A model generated the notes under the pieces. It saw nothing but the letters and a program-made list of their open reading frames with translations, had not been told where the DNA came from and did no database searches. A stretch of 64,000 bases of DNA from Panopea generosa. Taxonomy: Eukaryota > Mollusca > Bivalvia > Adapedonta > Hiatellidae. The stretch is from positions 59,931,078-59,995,077 of the forward strand of contig CM055895.1 in assembly GCA_029582155.1 (NCBI GenBank). Reading direction: 5' to 3'. The position numbers and the translations under genes were made by a program. Below, piece by piece: positions 1-12,375 of the stretch; position 1 is the first letter of the stretch; each line of letters starts with the position of its first letter.

Positions 1-145
1 TTGTCCCGTATATCATGCCTATATATACTCAGTGGCTCCGTATTGCCAAAATATATCTTTTTAAATAAGAAAAGAATTATATTGAAAAGGGATTTCCTAA
101 CTTTGGCTACGCGCCTAGGATACACTAATATAGATTACCCGCTTA

Positions 146-955
146 AAATTGTTATATATTTGTGTTTCAGAATGGGGATTTCGTTTCAAGTTTACCACTC
201 CGATTTAAAAAGCGATTTTGTCACAGTTTTATAGATTTGACATTCTTAGCCATTCGGATTTTATTTACTAACACTAATGAGATATAATTAAATCATTTTA
301 GCACTAAGCCCCTTTATGTTAAACATTCTACGTCAAATAAAAGCACGTTGTGTCTAGTTAAAAATATGAAACTGCTTAAATGATGATAGATTACACCACA
401 GACTGATAAACTATTACATAAATGCATAATATATCATCACTATATCGGCACTTCATTTTTTAAGTTCAAAATAATCGGTAAATTGCAATAAGAACATGAG
501 TTAAACTTTCAATCACAAATCTTGTTTGGTATAGACCCAAATTCAATTTCATAATGCGTCCTTTAATTAGTATGTCCACTTCCAGATACATATCCTGATT
601 TCAATGTACCGTATGGAATATTCCATGTTCTTAACTTTTTGTTTTGCGTATATTACTACTAATAATAATATGTATGTACCTCCCTGAATATTGTGTGTAC
701 ATACTACTAACTAGTAGTTTAAAGCAATACAGTTTAATGTACCTTCCACATTGAGCTATAAAATTACATTCCGTTAATTGACATTTATGAAGAAAAACTG
801 CTATTAAGGTTGGCCACATCATCAATCACCTTAAAGTTCAGTTGGTATATGAAACTAACAACGTATCTTCTCCTTTGTTTGCAAACACATACGTGACCCA
901 AAAACGGTTGGTAAGAACAACAGGGAAAGGAGGAAAACATTGATGTATCATAATA
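146..955. other. no recognisable gene
   Basis: AT-rich sequence with only short random open frames. It belongs to the 1.24-kb segment present in duplication copy A and absent from copy B. No repeat structure was seen. Confidence 0.5.
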
Positions 956-1133
956 CAGTCAAACTTGTCTGAAGCAGCCAGTCAATGGAAGGAGCAAAAG
1001 TGGTCTTTTAAGACAGGGTGTTGCTTAATACAGGTGAATATGCACTGAAAGCATAACAATGGGGTATAGCAAATATGGCTGCTGAAGACAAGTGCCTGCT
1101 TAATATAGTCGACCGCTTACACAGGTTTTACTG
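956..1133 (+). mobile_element. MITE family 1, copy 1
   Basis: A 178-bp non-coding element with terminal inverted repeats: the left end reads CAGTCAAACTTGTCT and the right end ACAGGTTTTACTG, the reverse complement of CAGTAAAACCTGT. A TA precedes the left end, as in Tc1/mariner-type insertions; the right-hand TA has decayed to TT. Other copies are at 8452-8617, 47894-48074 and 49701-49756. It lies in the part of duplication copy A that is missing from copy B. Confidence 0.75.
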
Positions 1134-1249
1134 TTTTAGTATGTGCTTTTGATGTATATATGTAGGTGAAACGATCAGCTAGTATATTTGGAATTTATTA
1201 AATTCATTGGTTTATGTCTGTTTTTATAATTTTATACAACTAACTCTTT

Positions 1250-1448
1250 TCGTGGTCTAGTAGTTTAATACGTCTTCTCAATATCACTTTCCTCTCATCG
1301 CTAAGGTTATAGGTTGGAGTCTCACTCGGGCTAAAATATTTATGTGAGAACGACTTTAAGTTTCTTGAGGAAAAACGGTGTGTTTACTCAGATTCATTCT
1401 AAGGTTATATTTCAACACTTTGAAATATGTTGAAAATGGCGTTAAAAC
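1250..1448 (+). mobile_element. tRNA-derived SINE (family with GTTGAAAATGGCGTT end)
   Basis: The 5' end looks like a tRNA A box (CGTGGTCTAGTAGTTTAA) followed by a B-box-like GGTTGGAGTC. The 3' end reads ATATGTTGAAAATGGCGTT. The same 3' end occurs in reverse orientation at 54058 and 63632 beside similar tRNA-like heads. Copy B of the duplication keeps only the last 60 or so bases (26826-26890). Confidence 0.65.
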
Positions 1449-3036
1449 ACCACTAAACATAATACAATTTCCGAAGGATTTGGTATATTAATTCCGCCAA
1501 AACATGACAAAAACGATATATTAATAGGAGTGTTAAAGTTGAAATGTGTTTATTCTAAAAATAGGCACAACTTCTGATTTTAAGATGTAACAAAGTCTAC
1601 AATATGTTAATCAGTATGACGTATCAATTCAAAAAGGTATGTTTTGTAATGATAATGTCTTTATAATTGTTGTTATACCGTTCATGCATCATTTTGTTGC
1701 CATATTTTGTATGTACATGTATTAAAAAGGAAAGAAACAGAAACACTAAACGGAATTCCACTGAATATCCAGAAAGTGGTTCTAATCTACAAAAGATTCA
1801 TGAATGACAACCACTCGTGACAAATAATCTGGTTTTATAAGTCTTATAAGATAAAACTAACTATTACAACACGCTATTCCTTTTTGCTATGACATAAATA
1901 ACACATTTGCTGATATATTATGTGAAGTTTAAACAGCAAAGCGAAGCTCCGGTGATATCTCATGACAATACTTCGATCTAAATGGGAGAGGCAAACTCGA
2001 CAAACAACAAATATAAAAGAAATATACAGTATATCATTATATTTATGCATCTTTTATAAAAACAAAAGCATGTCAGTGCATGACATATGATTGATTAATT
2101 CATAAATATAATTATAATGCACAATGTGTAGGTTACACGCATTTTAGTTTATTTGGTAATGGTATTTCATCATGAAACAAATAGCAACAAGTAAAACAAA
2201 AGCTAACAATACAAATATCAGTTGTGCGTGCGTATCTGGTTTACACGTTATTTGTGAATGCCAATATTTGGTTTGGAAAGCGTACGGAACTACGTTCATG
2301 GGGTAGTTCCTACACGTGATGAACTTACGTATCAGTTTTAAATACACACATCATTTTATAGGAAGCCATTAAAAAAATGTCATTCTGTATATCATACACA
2401 GCATAATAGTGTGATTATTTTAATCAACAAGGGTCCGGTTCTTCAAAGCACTGGTAGTTGAATGGCATGTTAAGACGAGTTTTCGAATCATGTTATTTTG
2501 ATACTTAATACATTCAAGTTAATAATTTACTGGCAATCGCCACAAAATATAATGCAACTACTATACCACATTGTACTTGTTATGAAAATTTCATGATTTT
2601 TCAAGATAGTGTACATACACTGGTTTACGTAACTGGGCTTTAAAGACCCAACTGTCATATAAAAGCTGCAAGATGGCTAATGGGACCACCAGCAGATAGC
2701 CTGATGTAGCGTTGTACTTTGATAGCATCCTCTTACAAATACTTGCAACCCTGGCAGTTAGAGTTTGGTTTAAACTAATGGAGCTATGTACAAATCAGCC
2801 ATGAGCTAAATTAAATGTTATCCAAACAGCATTAAATGTGCGTTTATGTATGGTATGTAAATTATCTCCATTTGATTAAGAGTCATTTTAAGAAATCAAT
2901 TTTGACTGGCTTGGTTCACGTAAGTGGTCACCACCATTATATATGTAAAGGCCATGTTTTCCTATTTGTGATGTCACATCCGGCCAGAGAATTCAGTGAG
3001 CGACGTCACTGTCGGAAGCACTGCTCACACTACTGC
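1449..3036. other. duplicated non-coding flank downstream of the exon copy
   Basis: This is the copy-A equivalent of 26890-28755, the region downstream of the dehydrogenase stop codon on the minus strand. It contains no open frame of note. In copy B it should include the 3' untranslated region, so here it is probably the untranscribed duplicate of that sequence. Confidence 0.6.
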
Positions 3037-3370
3037 TTACGCTGCTTGTACTTTGTCGAGGTCTGGATTATGAGAGTATCTTTGAAACAACTTGTTCGTG
3101 ATTTTAAACAGGAGGTATGTAAGAATTGTCGCCCGAATAAATGAAACGCTGGGAACATATCGTATTTTAAGAGTCTCGTCCAGCACGGTGCTCTCCATCA
3201 GATCAACAACTTCACTAACGTTTGGTTGCGCGCGCTTCATTTGTTCTCCGATGTTATCGACAAACGCATCAAAATATTCCTCGCCGTATGCATCCTTGAT
3301 TTCTGTTGGAGTCTCACTCCGAAACTTCCGTGTTTGTTGCTCCAGGGAATTCTCGTCGGCGATTGGCGTT
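3037..3370 (-). pseudogene. duplicated terminal exon of the SDR gene (orphan copy)
   Basis: Read on the minus strand, this is a second copy of exon 5 of the dehydrogenase gene (28756-29134). The splice acceptor (CTTCAACAG followed by AACGCC) is intact and the frame stays open for about 110 codons, starting TPIADEN and running through IRYVPSVSFIRA to KLFQRY. A one-base deletion just after QRY shifts the frame, so the serine-rich tail of the parent is replaced by a short end closing in VQAA. Most differences from the parent change the amino acid, for example W to R, S to F and two P to L, which suggests loss of constraint. No exons 1-4 are found upstream. It could in principle serve as an alternative last exon of the gene at 28756-51608, but the 25-kb distance makes a dead copy more likely. 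Confidence 0.85.
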
Positions 3371-3989
3371 CTGTTGAAGATATAATGAGTCCTTTTTTAA
3401 AGATACTACGAAGTATTCATGAAGGAGTGGAAGCTTTACACATACAACAGGTTGTAGGTGCAAACTCACCATTGAGTTTTGTTCTTTATTCTATAGTAAA
3501 AAATAAATGTTTGAAGGATTGTCATTCACAGAGAAACCCAAACGAAAGAAGTGAAACCTACATTTTACTGTTTGTCAACCTCTGCACTATCAAAATATGA
3601 TGAGAAAAGTAGGGGTCATGTGTCATATAAGAGATTTTTTTTTCTGCTCCGTGTGTACACTGGTGACCCAAAGTAAAAGTAGACTTCCGAAATCATGTAT
3701 TCATACCCGAATGTCCAAGCATCAATTTTGTTTATGCTATCAAAATGTTCAAAATACATCAATAATGCCATTCAAATAAAAAAAAAATGAGCATTAAAAT
3801 AAGGAAAATGCATTTTTAATGAAGAAAAAATGAGGATTATTTATAACCGCCATTATGCTACTAACCCACGGAAGCACTTCCTTTTTGCAATGGTGGTACT
3901 ATGCCTTGTACAAAGTTAAGATGATAATCAGATAAGGCAACAGGACTGAAATCTTTCACGAACACATTAGTATTATTTTGACGCAACGG

Positions 3990-4784
3990 ATATATGTGAT
4001 ATGAAAATACAACAGAACCAATCGGTGTATTGATCTGGGGAAATATTCAGGCAACCGTTCAACTTTTACCAAGCGCTTCTGTCTATGTGAAGCATTAAGA
4101 AGAATGAATTCGAGCGCATTCATAAAAGAAAGTGTAACAGATGAATACACTTCCAACGAAGATATTATTGATGTGAAGTAATTGTTAACATACTAAATAT
4201 AGACACACTTACACGCAATGATTACCCATTTCAGTACATTCAGGAGTTACCGGTCGTATCGTTCAAGGCTGTAGTTTATCTTACATTACATATTATTGTT
4301 GGCGTGTGTATTTAGGTAAAAAGAGAGTCATTCCTGGATGAGTGATTTATCATGGACACAAAAGCGTTTTATACGAAGGTAAATGTTAAACACTTTATAC
4401 TTTACATTGTATGAATATAGCATAGTTAAATTAAATCATATTAACAATTAAACAATAAATCACAAATTAAACTGAGAAAACTTCCGAAGTGTATACCATA
4501 TGTCAGTTGTTAGTTTTCACTATGTTTGTCCGACGTCACACTTAAAGTTAACAAGTTATTATGTTTGACAGAAATCAGGTGACATATTTGAGCCGGACTG
4601 TCTATCACTTTATGTATTAAAGAACTTAATCAGAATGAATGAATGGTTTAAGACAAGATTGTTTGTAAAAGTGAATCGAAGGAGAAAAGTTCCTAGACTA
4701 TTTTTTAATGGTGCAATGTTTCAATACAAACTAGATATGCCATCTTCTTATACAATACAGATAAACATAATATACCATACAAAA
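3990..4784. other. no recognisable gene
   Basis: Unique AT-rich sequence immediately beyond the right edge of duplication copy A. No exon 4-like sequence of the dehydrogenase is present, so the duplication broke inside intron 4. Confidence 0.5.
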
Positions 4785-5000
4785 TATCCCATGCATATAT
4801 TTGTTTAGAGGATAAAAGTGATATGATTCCAAATTTAATATTCCATGCATATATTTATTCAGGTTATATAATTGCCATGGTTACGAACATAATACCCCAT
4901 GCATATATTTGTTCAGGTTATAAAAGTGATATAATTCCAAACATAATAGGTCATGCAACCAATCATACACTTGTTACGGTTATAAAAGTGATATTGATCT
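4785..5000. repeat. short minisatellite, about 55-60 bp unit, 4 copies
   Basis: Four degenerate units of CCATGCATATATTTGTTCAG then GTTATAAAAGTGATAT and an AT-rich spacer. Units differ by small insertions and deletions. Confidence 0.75.
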
Positions 5001-5427
5001 AAATATAATCTTAATTCAAAACGACATTAGCAGTTCTGAAAGGTCATCTTTAGAAAGAATGGCACTAGATACAACAGGCCAACATCAGGAAATCTGTATA
5101 ATCTACAAGAAATCGGTTTAATCAGTGTCATCACGTTGGCGCAACATTTGATTGAGGTCCCTGGTGTGCCTGAACATCTTCTGTGATTATAGTCATGTGT
5201 TTTTAATTTTTGTGGGTTTTTTTGCACTGGAATACACATTTGCCTTTATTTTGATATAGAATTATCAAATTCTGATGAGTAGATTTGAACACAGATAAAT
5301 GAAATATACATATACACTAAAAGATGTTTATGGTTGAGGTGGTTTAACAGTTAAATAAATGTGTTACTCTTTAGCCCAATAAAATGTTCATTATTCGTTG
5401 ACTTAATTTTTTTTTTTTTTTTGAATA

Positions 5428-6825
5428 CCGATTACCTACCAGTATGTTGTATATGTTTGATAATATGGTCAATGCTAGATATGCTTTGATTTGGCATACC
5501 AATTATCCATAGGTTGTATATTTTTGATAAGATGGTCAATGCTAGATATGCTCTTTTATTGGCATACCAATTATCTATAGGTTGTATATGCTTAATAATA
5601 TGGTCAATGTTAGATATGCTTTGTTTTGGCATACCAATTACATATAGGTTGTATATGTTTGATAATATGGTTAATTCTATATATGTTTTTTTTGGCATAC
5701 CAACTACTTATAGGTTGTGTATGTTTGAAAATATGGTCAATGTTAGATATGCTTTGTTTTGGCATACCAATTACCTACAGGTTATATATGTTTGATAATA
5801 TGGTTAATTCTTGATATGCGTTTTTTTTGGCATATCAATTACTTATAGGTTGTGTATGTTTGATAAGATGGTCAATGACAGATATGCTTTGTTTTGGCAT
5901 ACCAATTATCTATAGGTTGTATATGTTTAATACTATGGTCAACGCTATATATGCTTTGAATTCACATACCGATCACCTATAGGTTGTATATGTTTGATAT
6001 GATGGTCAATGCTAGATATGCTTTGATTTTGACATACCAATTATATAGAGGTTGTTATTGTTTGATAATATAGTCAATGATAGATATGCTTTGTTTGGCA
6101 AACCAATTATATAGAGGCTGTTTATGTTTGATAATATGGTCAATGCTAGATATGCTTTGTTTTGGCATACCAATTATCTATAGGTTGTATATGTTTGATA
6201 ATATTGTAAATGCTAGATATGCTTTGCTTTGGCATACCAATTATATAGTGGTTGTTAATGTTTGATAATATAGTAAATGATAGATACGCTTTGTTTTGGC
6301 ATACCAATTACCTAGAGGTTGTATATGTTTGATAATTTGGTCAATGCTAGATATGCTTTGTTTTGGCATACCAATTATCTATAGGTTGTTTATGTTTGAT
6401 ATTATGGTCATTGCTATTTATGCTTTGTTTTTGGCATACCAATTATAAAGAGGCTGTTTATGTTTGATAATATGGTCAGTGCTATATATCCATTATTTTG
6501 GCATACCAATTACCTAGAGGTTGTATATGTTTGATAATAAGGTCAATGCTAAATATGCTTTGTTTTGGCATACCAATTATCTATAGGTTGTATATGTTTG
6601 ATAATATGGTCAATGCTAGATATGCTTTGAATTGGCATACCAATAACCTATAGGATGTATATGTTGATATGATGGTCAATGCTAGATATGCTTTGTTTTG
6701 GCATACAAATTATATAGAGGCTGTTTATATTTGATATTATGGTCAATGCTATATATGCTTTGTTTTGGCATACCAATTAACTATATGTTGTATATGTTTG
6801 ATAAGATGGTCAATGTCTTTGACAT
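5428..6825. repeat. 67-bp minisatellite array, about 21 copies
   Basis: Tandem units contain TATATGTTTGATAATATGGT, CAATGCTAGATATGCTTTG and TTTTGGCATACCAATTA in fixed order, period about 67 bp. A T-run (5407-5423) lies just upstream. Open frames on both strands here only reflect the repeat. Confidence 0.95.
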
Positions 6826-8451
6826 GTCTTTAATAATAAATATATTAATGGATTAAACTGTCCTATGTATGATTCCTTATTCCTCTTTTTGTTTTGTTTT
6901 AATGTGTCTATTTTTATATGAATATATTTTGTTGTTGTTTTCCGTGAGTGGGACGAGAGGGTAGCGGTTGAGGGCGTTTAGTGTGTGTTTAGAGGAGATG
7001 TGGGTAATGAGAGAGTGTCTTTATAGCATATTTAGACTATAACACAACACAGTGTATTTCTGGAAATACTTTTTTTTTCATTATAATTTTAATGATACAA
7101 ACGGATAATTATAAAACTATTATATAGTTACCTTTAAAATTTCATCTCAAAATATTCGTATAAGCAATTCTTGATCAATCATTTCACCTAAATATCACTT
7201 TCTATAGGATGACACGTGACCCGTTATTGATTAATAAAAGCAACGGACATTTAAGGTATATATGAATTTAAATTTATTATTTGGATAAAAATGCTGCCAT
7301 TGCTTCTCTTTTTTTCTTTAAAATTAAATCCTTAATGAATCAATTTGATCACCAACGAGCGATCCTCCAAGATCAAGTGGTGATTTTTTCTAATGAAATA
7401 TACATCTGATCGCTGAAGTCGCGGGATCGAGCCCAGCCCGTCCACAAACTTAATGTGAGAAAGTATATCAGTTGTGAAAAGTCGATGGTTATGCTTAGAT
7501 TTTTTGGCGCCAATAAAACTTGATATGCAATTTATAACCTGTCACGTCTTAAAGCAACATATCCACGTTTAAACTTTTTAAAAAAAAATTTCAATTGAGT
7601 TGTGAGCACATTTCCCATACATAAATATATGGTCAGTGAGCTGTATATGTGTTAACAAACACTATCCAAACGCTTTAGAATTATAAAAAAACGATGTTCA
7701 AATTATAAAGCGTTACAAACGCTTTATAAATTATTTTTAAATTGCCGAGGATTCCAACTTTGCTTCAAATTGAATTATGCGAGTCGTATTAAAAAACTTC
7801 ACGTTTTAGTGCGTAGTGTACTTTACCTGCCTTGAAAGTCATTTTGACAATTTTTTTTGACTCTGGTGAGTTACACGCTTGTTTTATAAAGTGTTAGTCA
7901 CGCATTATAATTTGGGCATCATTTTGTTCGGGATTGTGTTTATATGCTCATATACAGCTAATTGATCATATGTTTGTACGGGAAATGTGCTCATAACTCA
8001 ATTATTTTTTTTTTTAAAGTTCAACCGTGGATGTGTTGCTTTAAAGACTCAAATCTACGAAAAGCAGACAGGTGTTCATGAACTTAGCTCGTTCCAGTTT
8101 GTTTGTCTGCATTTTTATTCGTTTTTATCAAGATCCTTGAATATCTTTACATTCACGGATATATATACAGACTTAAAGTTACAAATATGTGCATTATTCG
8201 CAGACACGTAAAAACCAAGTGAAAGTTACTTAATAACATTATAAATGTCACTGTTTTCCGCACTCAAACAATAGAAGTTTTTTTTTCTTTAAGTTTTGAC
8301 ATTCTGCAATCTACCACCCATTTTTTGTCTTATTGTATAATCTCGTTTCTTATTGCATAATGTTTAATTAATGCGCGGATGCGCAGTTGCTTTAGGAACA
8401 GGTAAATTAAGTCACTGATTTTGACGAAGAAATCTTATCGTCTGCTCGTTA
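6826..8451. other. no recognisable gene
   Basis: AT-rich sequence without convincing coding potential. A G-rich patch lies at 6945-7020, and 7405-7445 holds a weak B-box-like stretch (GGGATCGAGCCC) that may be the remains of a SINE. Confidence 0.4.
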
Positions 8452-8617
8452 CAGTCAAACCTGTCTTAAGCTGTCAGTCATGGGAAGGAGCAAAAATGAC
8501 CTCTTAAGACAGGTTGTTGCTTAAACAAAATAATAGTTAATTTGCTCTGAAAGCATCGAAATAGGAATTAGCAAATGTGGCTGCTTAAGTCAAGTGGCTG
8601 ATTACACATGTTTGGCT
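8452..8617 (+). mobile_element. MITE family 1, copy 2
   Basis: Left end TA-CAGTCAAACCTGTCTTAAG and internal blocks GACAGGTTGTTGCTTAA and GTGGCTGCTTAAG match the other copies. The right end (ACATGTTTGGCTGTG) is a decayed inverted repeat. Confidence 0.7.
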
Positions 8618-8811
8618 GTGTTTTTGTTCGATACATATTGGAAAATTCCGGAGTTTATGAGCGTGATTCGTCTCGACATTCGTAGCTTATCGACGGTTTC
8701 CGTATCATTCTTAGTCGCGATGCTCTGTTAATGTTACGTCAACCACGCAATAGTAGTAGTAGTAGTGGAACGTTAACTGTCTTCATAGTAGCTCTGGTAT
8801 ATGGCTTCGTC

Positions 8812-8990
8812 GAGAAACAGCTCACTGTAACATAGTCCTGACGGCGTGCCTCTTCACTCAGTGATGACAATGAGTCTTAATGATGTATGTCAATCATCCC
8901 AGAGACTGTGATCGGGTGAGCTGTGATTCAAACTCACGATCCCTGGGCTAATAGTCAGACGAGCCTCCGACTGAGCTTACCGGGCCCGGC
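8812..8990 (-). mobile_element. tRNA-derived SINE, minus strand
   Basis: On the minus strand the head reads GGTAAGCTCAGTCGGAGGCT then CGTCTGACTAT and the B-box-like GTGAGTTTGAATC. It matches the SINEs at 9085-9345 and 25440-25725. The tail is truncated. Confidence 0.7.
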
Positions 8991-9084
8991 CCCAGCAGTA
9001 ATAGAAGAAGTGGAAGTGGCACCAGTGGTAGTAATCATTATTATTGTGATTTTTGTGTCTTTAAATAGAGGGTATTGCACCTTA

Positions 9085-9345
9085 TGAGATTAGCTTAGCC
9101 GGCAGCGCGTCTGACTATCAATCCAGGCGGCGTGAGTTCGAATCCTCACTTGGTCACAGTCTCCGTAACGATTGATATACGACATTGCCTTCCATTATCA
9201 TTTGTCTTTCAATGCTGACTCAAAGGGAAAAAATATCAGTAGCAGACATGGGGTTAACTTATTAACCTGCCAGGATTCCTAGAGTGGTTAGGTTAATTGA
9301 TCGTCTGTTAGCTCTCGAAGATTTAAACAGGAACTCCTAATAACA
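9085..9345 (+). mobile_element. tRNA-derived SINE, plus strand
   Basis: The head contains TAGCTTAGCCGGCAGCGCGT and CTGACTATCAATC, then the B box GTGAGTTCGAATCC. The body includes CACAGTCTCCGTAACGAT and ACGACATTG. The 3' part carries CTGTTAGCTCTCGA, shared with the copy at 25440-25725 (there CTGTTAGCCCTCGA). It lies about 100 bp from the oppositely oriented copy at 8812-8990. Confidence 0.75.
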
Positions 9346-9726
9346 ATGTGTGTTTACTGAGCTCCGAACTAGTATTTTTCATGTGGGTAGGTAACTAAAT
9401 TTGTTTTGCCAGTTGTTGGGGGTGTTTTGTGCGTCATTTTTAACAAAAATATGTTTAGGAAGTCAATAACAAGTTCGGATAGCTGTAGTTTGAGTGAGTA
9501 GGTATGAGTACGGCAAATAAACATTTTCAGACTTGTGGTGGGGGCATTTTTTAGTCGAGTTAAGCTGATTTACGAACTATCTTGTGGTTATATATGATTA
9601 AGATTAAATGAAAATGGGGCGTGGGGTGGTTACTATCGCGTCTACAAGAAAATAAATGGAAGCAGACGAATGACTAATTCCCATAATAGTTTCAAAAATA
9701 CGTTTAGACTTCTTCAATGTTGGATT

Positions 9727-10024
9727 ACCTGTAGTCCAAGTGGGCCGCCTTACCAGTACTTTGTATAATGTTAGAAAGAGATCCTTGTCAATATATGTGA
9801 ATTTCTTTTAATACAATACTATTTGATTTGTTAACAACACAGTTTACATTCTGTTTAAAATGTAATGTGTTAGAAAGCAATATACCTAGATCCGTTTCAT
9901 TATCCTCATCTATTTTGTCAGAGTAATTGTCCACATTGCCAAACATACGATATGTGAAATCAAAATTGTCTTTATCTACATGAAGTCTCTTACATACAAT
10001 TTTCTTAGTATTAAATTGCTCCAT
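9727..10024 (-). pseudogene. non-LTR retrotransposon reverse-transcriptase fragment
   Basis: The minus-strand frame from 10024 to 9788 resembles the C-terminal part of a LINE reverse transcriptase: a KxxVxxxH-like stretch, then an acidic ETDLGILLSNTLHFKQNVN block matching the family pattern E-K-DLG-V--D--L-F--H, then a VNKSNS stretch. After a stop at 9788, a shifted frame gives FLTLYKVLVR, the family's usual next motif. It is short, frameshifted and isolated, so it is a dead remnant. The clade (CR1, L2 or Jockey-like) cannot be set by eye. Confidence 0.6.
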
Positions 10025-10744
10025 TCACCATACACATCATGTGACATGTATACTTTTATTTACACTTTTTAGTACATTAATTCCAATATTCATTTTTGGC
10101 TATAATTACTGTCTAATCCATCAAAAGCTATATCTTTATTTATCTAAGGTGAGATGTTAAAAAGTGTACTGCTTATGACTCTACGAAATATAACCTCACA
10201 TGAAAACCCATTATAGTTTTTATTTATTTGTTCACCAGTCAATATTCGACAAAATATTAGAGTTTCAAGCAGTTTTAATGCAAAAAAGAAGTCAAACACC
10301 GACAACTGATATATGAATTTTGTAATCATATTAAAGTAATGCAGAGTAACAGACAGTCCTAAAACTAGCACTTTGGTTTCCGTCGTGAAGGGACACAGGT
10401 AGGATCGGCAGTAAATAATAAACCATAAATCAATTTAATTTTCTTGTGTCTTTAATTGTATTTAAGCTGTAATATTTACAAAGATTATTTAAGCTATCAT
10501 TTCTAGTTTTTAAAGCAAGTAAAATATGAATAAGGTAAAACCTAAATGGCGAGAAATAGGTAGATTTTTACATATACAAAATCATAATGTGAGATAATTA
10601 TTAATTGATTCGTACTACGTGCTGAAAGTACGCCACACCAACAAAACCACAATATGCTTTGTATCGAGCAAAATAAACAATTATATCTTATATGTTAATG
10701 CAGTAATGGGCTCAGTATATTATACTCTTTGAGACAACTGACAC

Positions 10745-12375
10745 TTACAACATGTTGTTACATTGTGCTATAGCAATATATAAACATTTACAACATCGTT
10801 GTTACAATGTGTTATAGCAATATGTAAACATTTAAACATCGTTGTTACAATGTAAACATTTACAACATCGTTGTTACATTATATTATAGTAATGTGTAAA
10901 CATTTACAACATCGTTGTTACAATGTGCTATAGCAATATGTAAACATTTAAAATATCGTTGTTACAATGTGCTATAGCAATATGTAAACATTCACAACAT
11001 CGTTGTTACAATATACTATAGTAATGTGTGAACATTTACACCATCGTTGTTAAAATGTGCTATAGCAATATGTAAACATTTACAATATCGTTGTTACTAT
11101 ATACTATAGTAATGTGTAAACATTTACGAAATCGTTGTTACAATGTGCTATAGCAATTTGTAAACATTTACAACATCGTTGTTACAGTGTGCTATAACAA
11201 TATGGAAACATTTACAATATCGTTGTAACAATATACTATAGTAATGTTTAAACATTTACAACATCGTTGTTACCATGTGCTATAGCAATGTGTAAACATT
11301 TACAACATCGTTGTTACAATATACTATAGTAATATGTGAACATTTACACCATCGTTGTTACAATGTGCTATAGCAATATGTAAACATTTACAATATCGCT
11401 GTTACTATATACTATAGTAAGTTGTAAACATTTACGAAATCGTTGTTACCATATGCTATAGCAATATGTTAACATTTACAACATCGTTGTTACAATATAC
11501 TAAAGCAAATTACAACATCGTTGTTACAATGTGCTATAACAATATGGAAACATTTACAACATCGTTGTAACAATATACTATAGTAATGTGTAAACATTTA
11601 CAACATCGTTGTTACAATGTGCTTTAGTAATATACAACATCGTTGTTAGGATATATCATAACAATATGTAAACATTTACAACGTCGTTGTTACAATATAT
11701 ATAGCAATTTACAACATCGTTGTTACGCTATACTATAGTACTTTGAAAACATTTACAACATCGTTGTTACAATATACTATAGCAATATATAAACATTTAC
11801 GACACCATTGTTACCAAATACTATAGCAATATGTACATTTAAACATCGTTGTTACAACATACTATGGCAATATGTAAATATTTACAACATCGTTGTTACA
11901 ATGTGCTATAACAATATGGAAACATTTACAACATCGTTGTAACAATATACTATAGTAACGTGTAAACATTTACAACATCGTTGTTACAATATACTTCAGC
12001 AATTTACAACATCGTTGTTAGGATATATCATAACAATATGTAAACATTTACAACGTCGTTGTTACAATATATATATAGCAATTTACAACATCGTTGTTAC
12101 GCTATACTATAGTACTTTGAAAACATTTACAACATCGTTGTTACAATATACTATAGCAATATATAAACATTTACGACACCATTGTTACCAAATACTATAG
12201 CAATATGTACATTTAAACATCGTTGTTACAACATACTATGGCAATATGTAAATATTTACAACATCGCTGTTACAATATACTATAGCAATATGCAAAGATT
12301 TACAATATCGTTGTTACAATATACTATTACAATATGTTAACATTTACAACATCGTTTTTACATAAACTATAAGTA
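10745..12375. repeat. palindrome-rich minisatellite array, about 44-bp unit
   Basis: About 37 tandem units built from TTTACAACATCGTTGTTACA, the perfect palindrome TGCTATAGCA (or ACTATAGT) and GTAAACATTTAC. Several elements of the unit are dyads: AAC-ATC-GTT, TGCTATAGCA and TGTAAA-CA-TTTACA. A higher-order repeat is visible: 11513-11883 recurs almost unchanged from 11884 to about 12255. Confidence 0.95.

Larger units (their letters stand above)
1..3989. repeat. segmental duplication, copy A (partner at 26690-29776)
   Basis: Positions 1-145 and about 1387-3989 match 26690-26825 and 26826-29776 base for base over long stretches, in the same orientation, at roughly nine identical bases in ten by eye. 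Copy A may continue left of the window. Its right end is sharp: both copies read through TTGACGC.ACGGA and then diverge at about 3990 and 29777. Copy A holds about 1.24 kb (146-1386) that copy B lacks. Copy B holds about 330 bp (27068-27400) that copy A lacks. The duplication carries one exon of the dehydrogenase gene and about 640 bp of its last intron. Confidence 0.9.

Noticed and set aside
3092..3600. Plus-strand open frames over the duplicated exon
   Set aside because: They are antisense shadows of the dehydrogenase exon copy; the minus-strand frame has the family match.
5432..6265. Repetitive open frames of 60-93 residues
   Set aside because: They are translations of the 67-bp minisatellite, on both strands.
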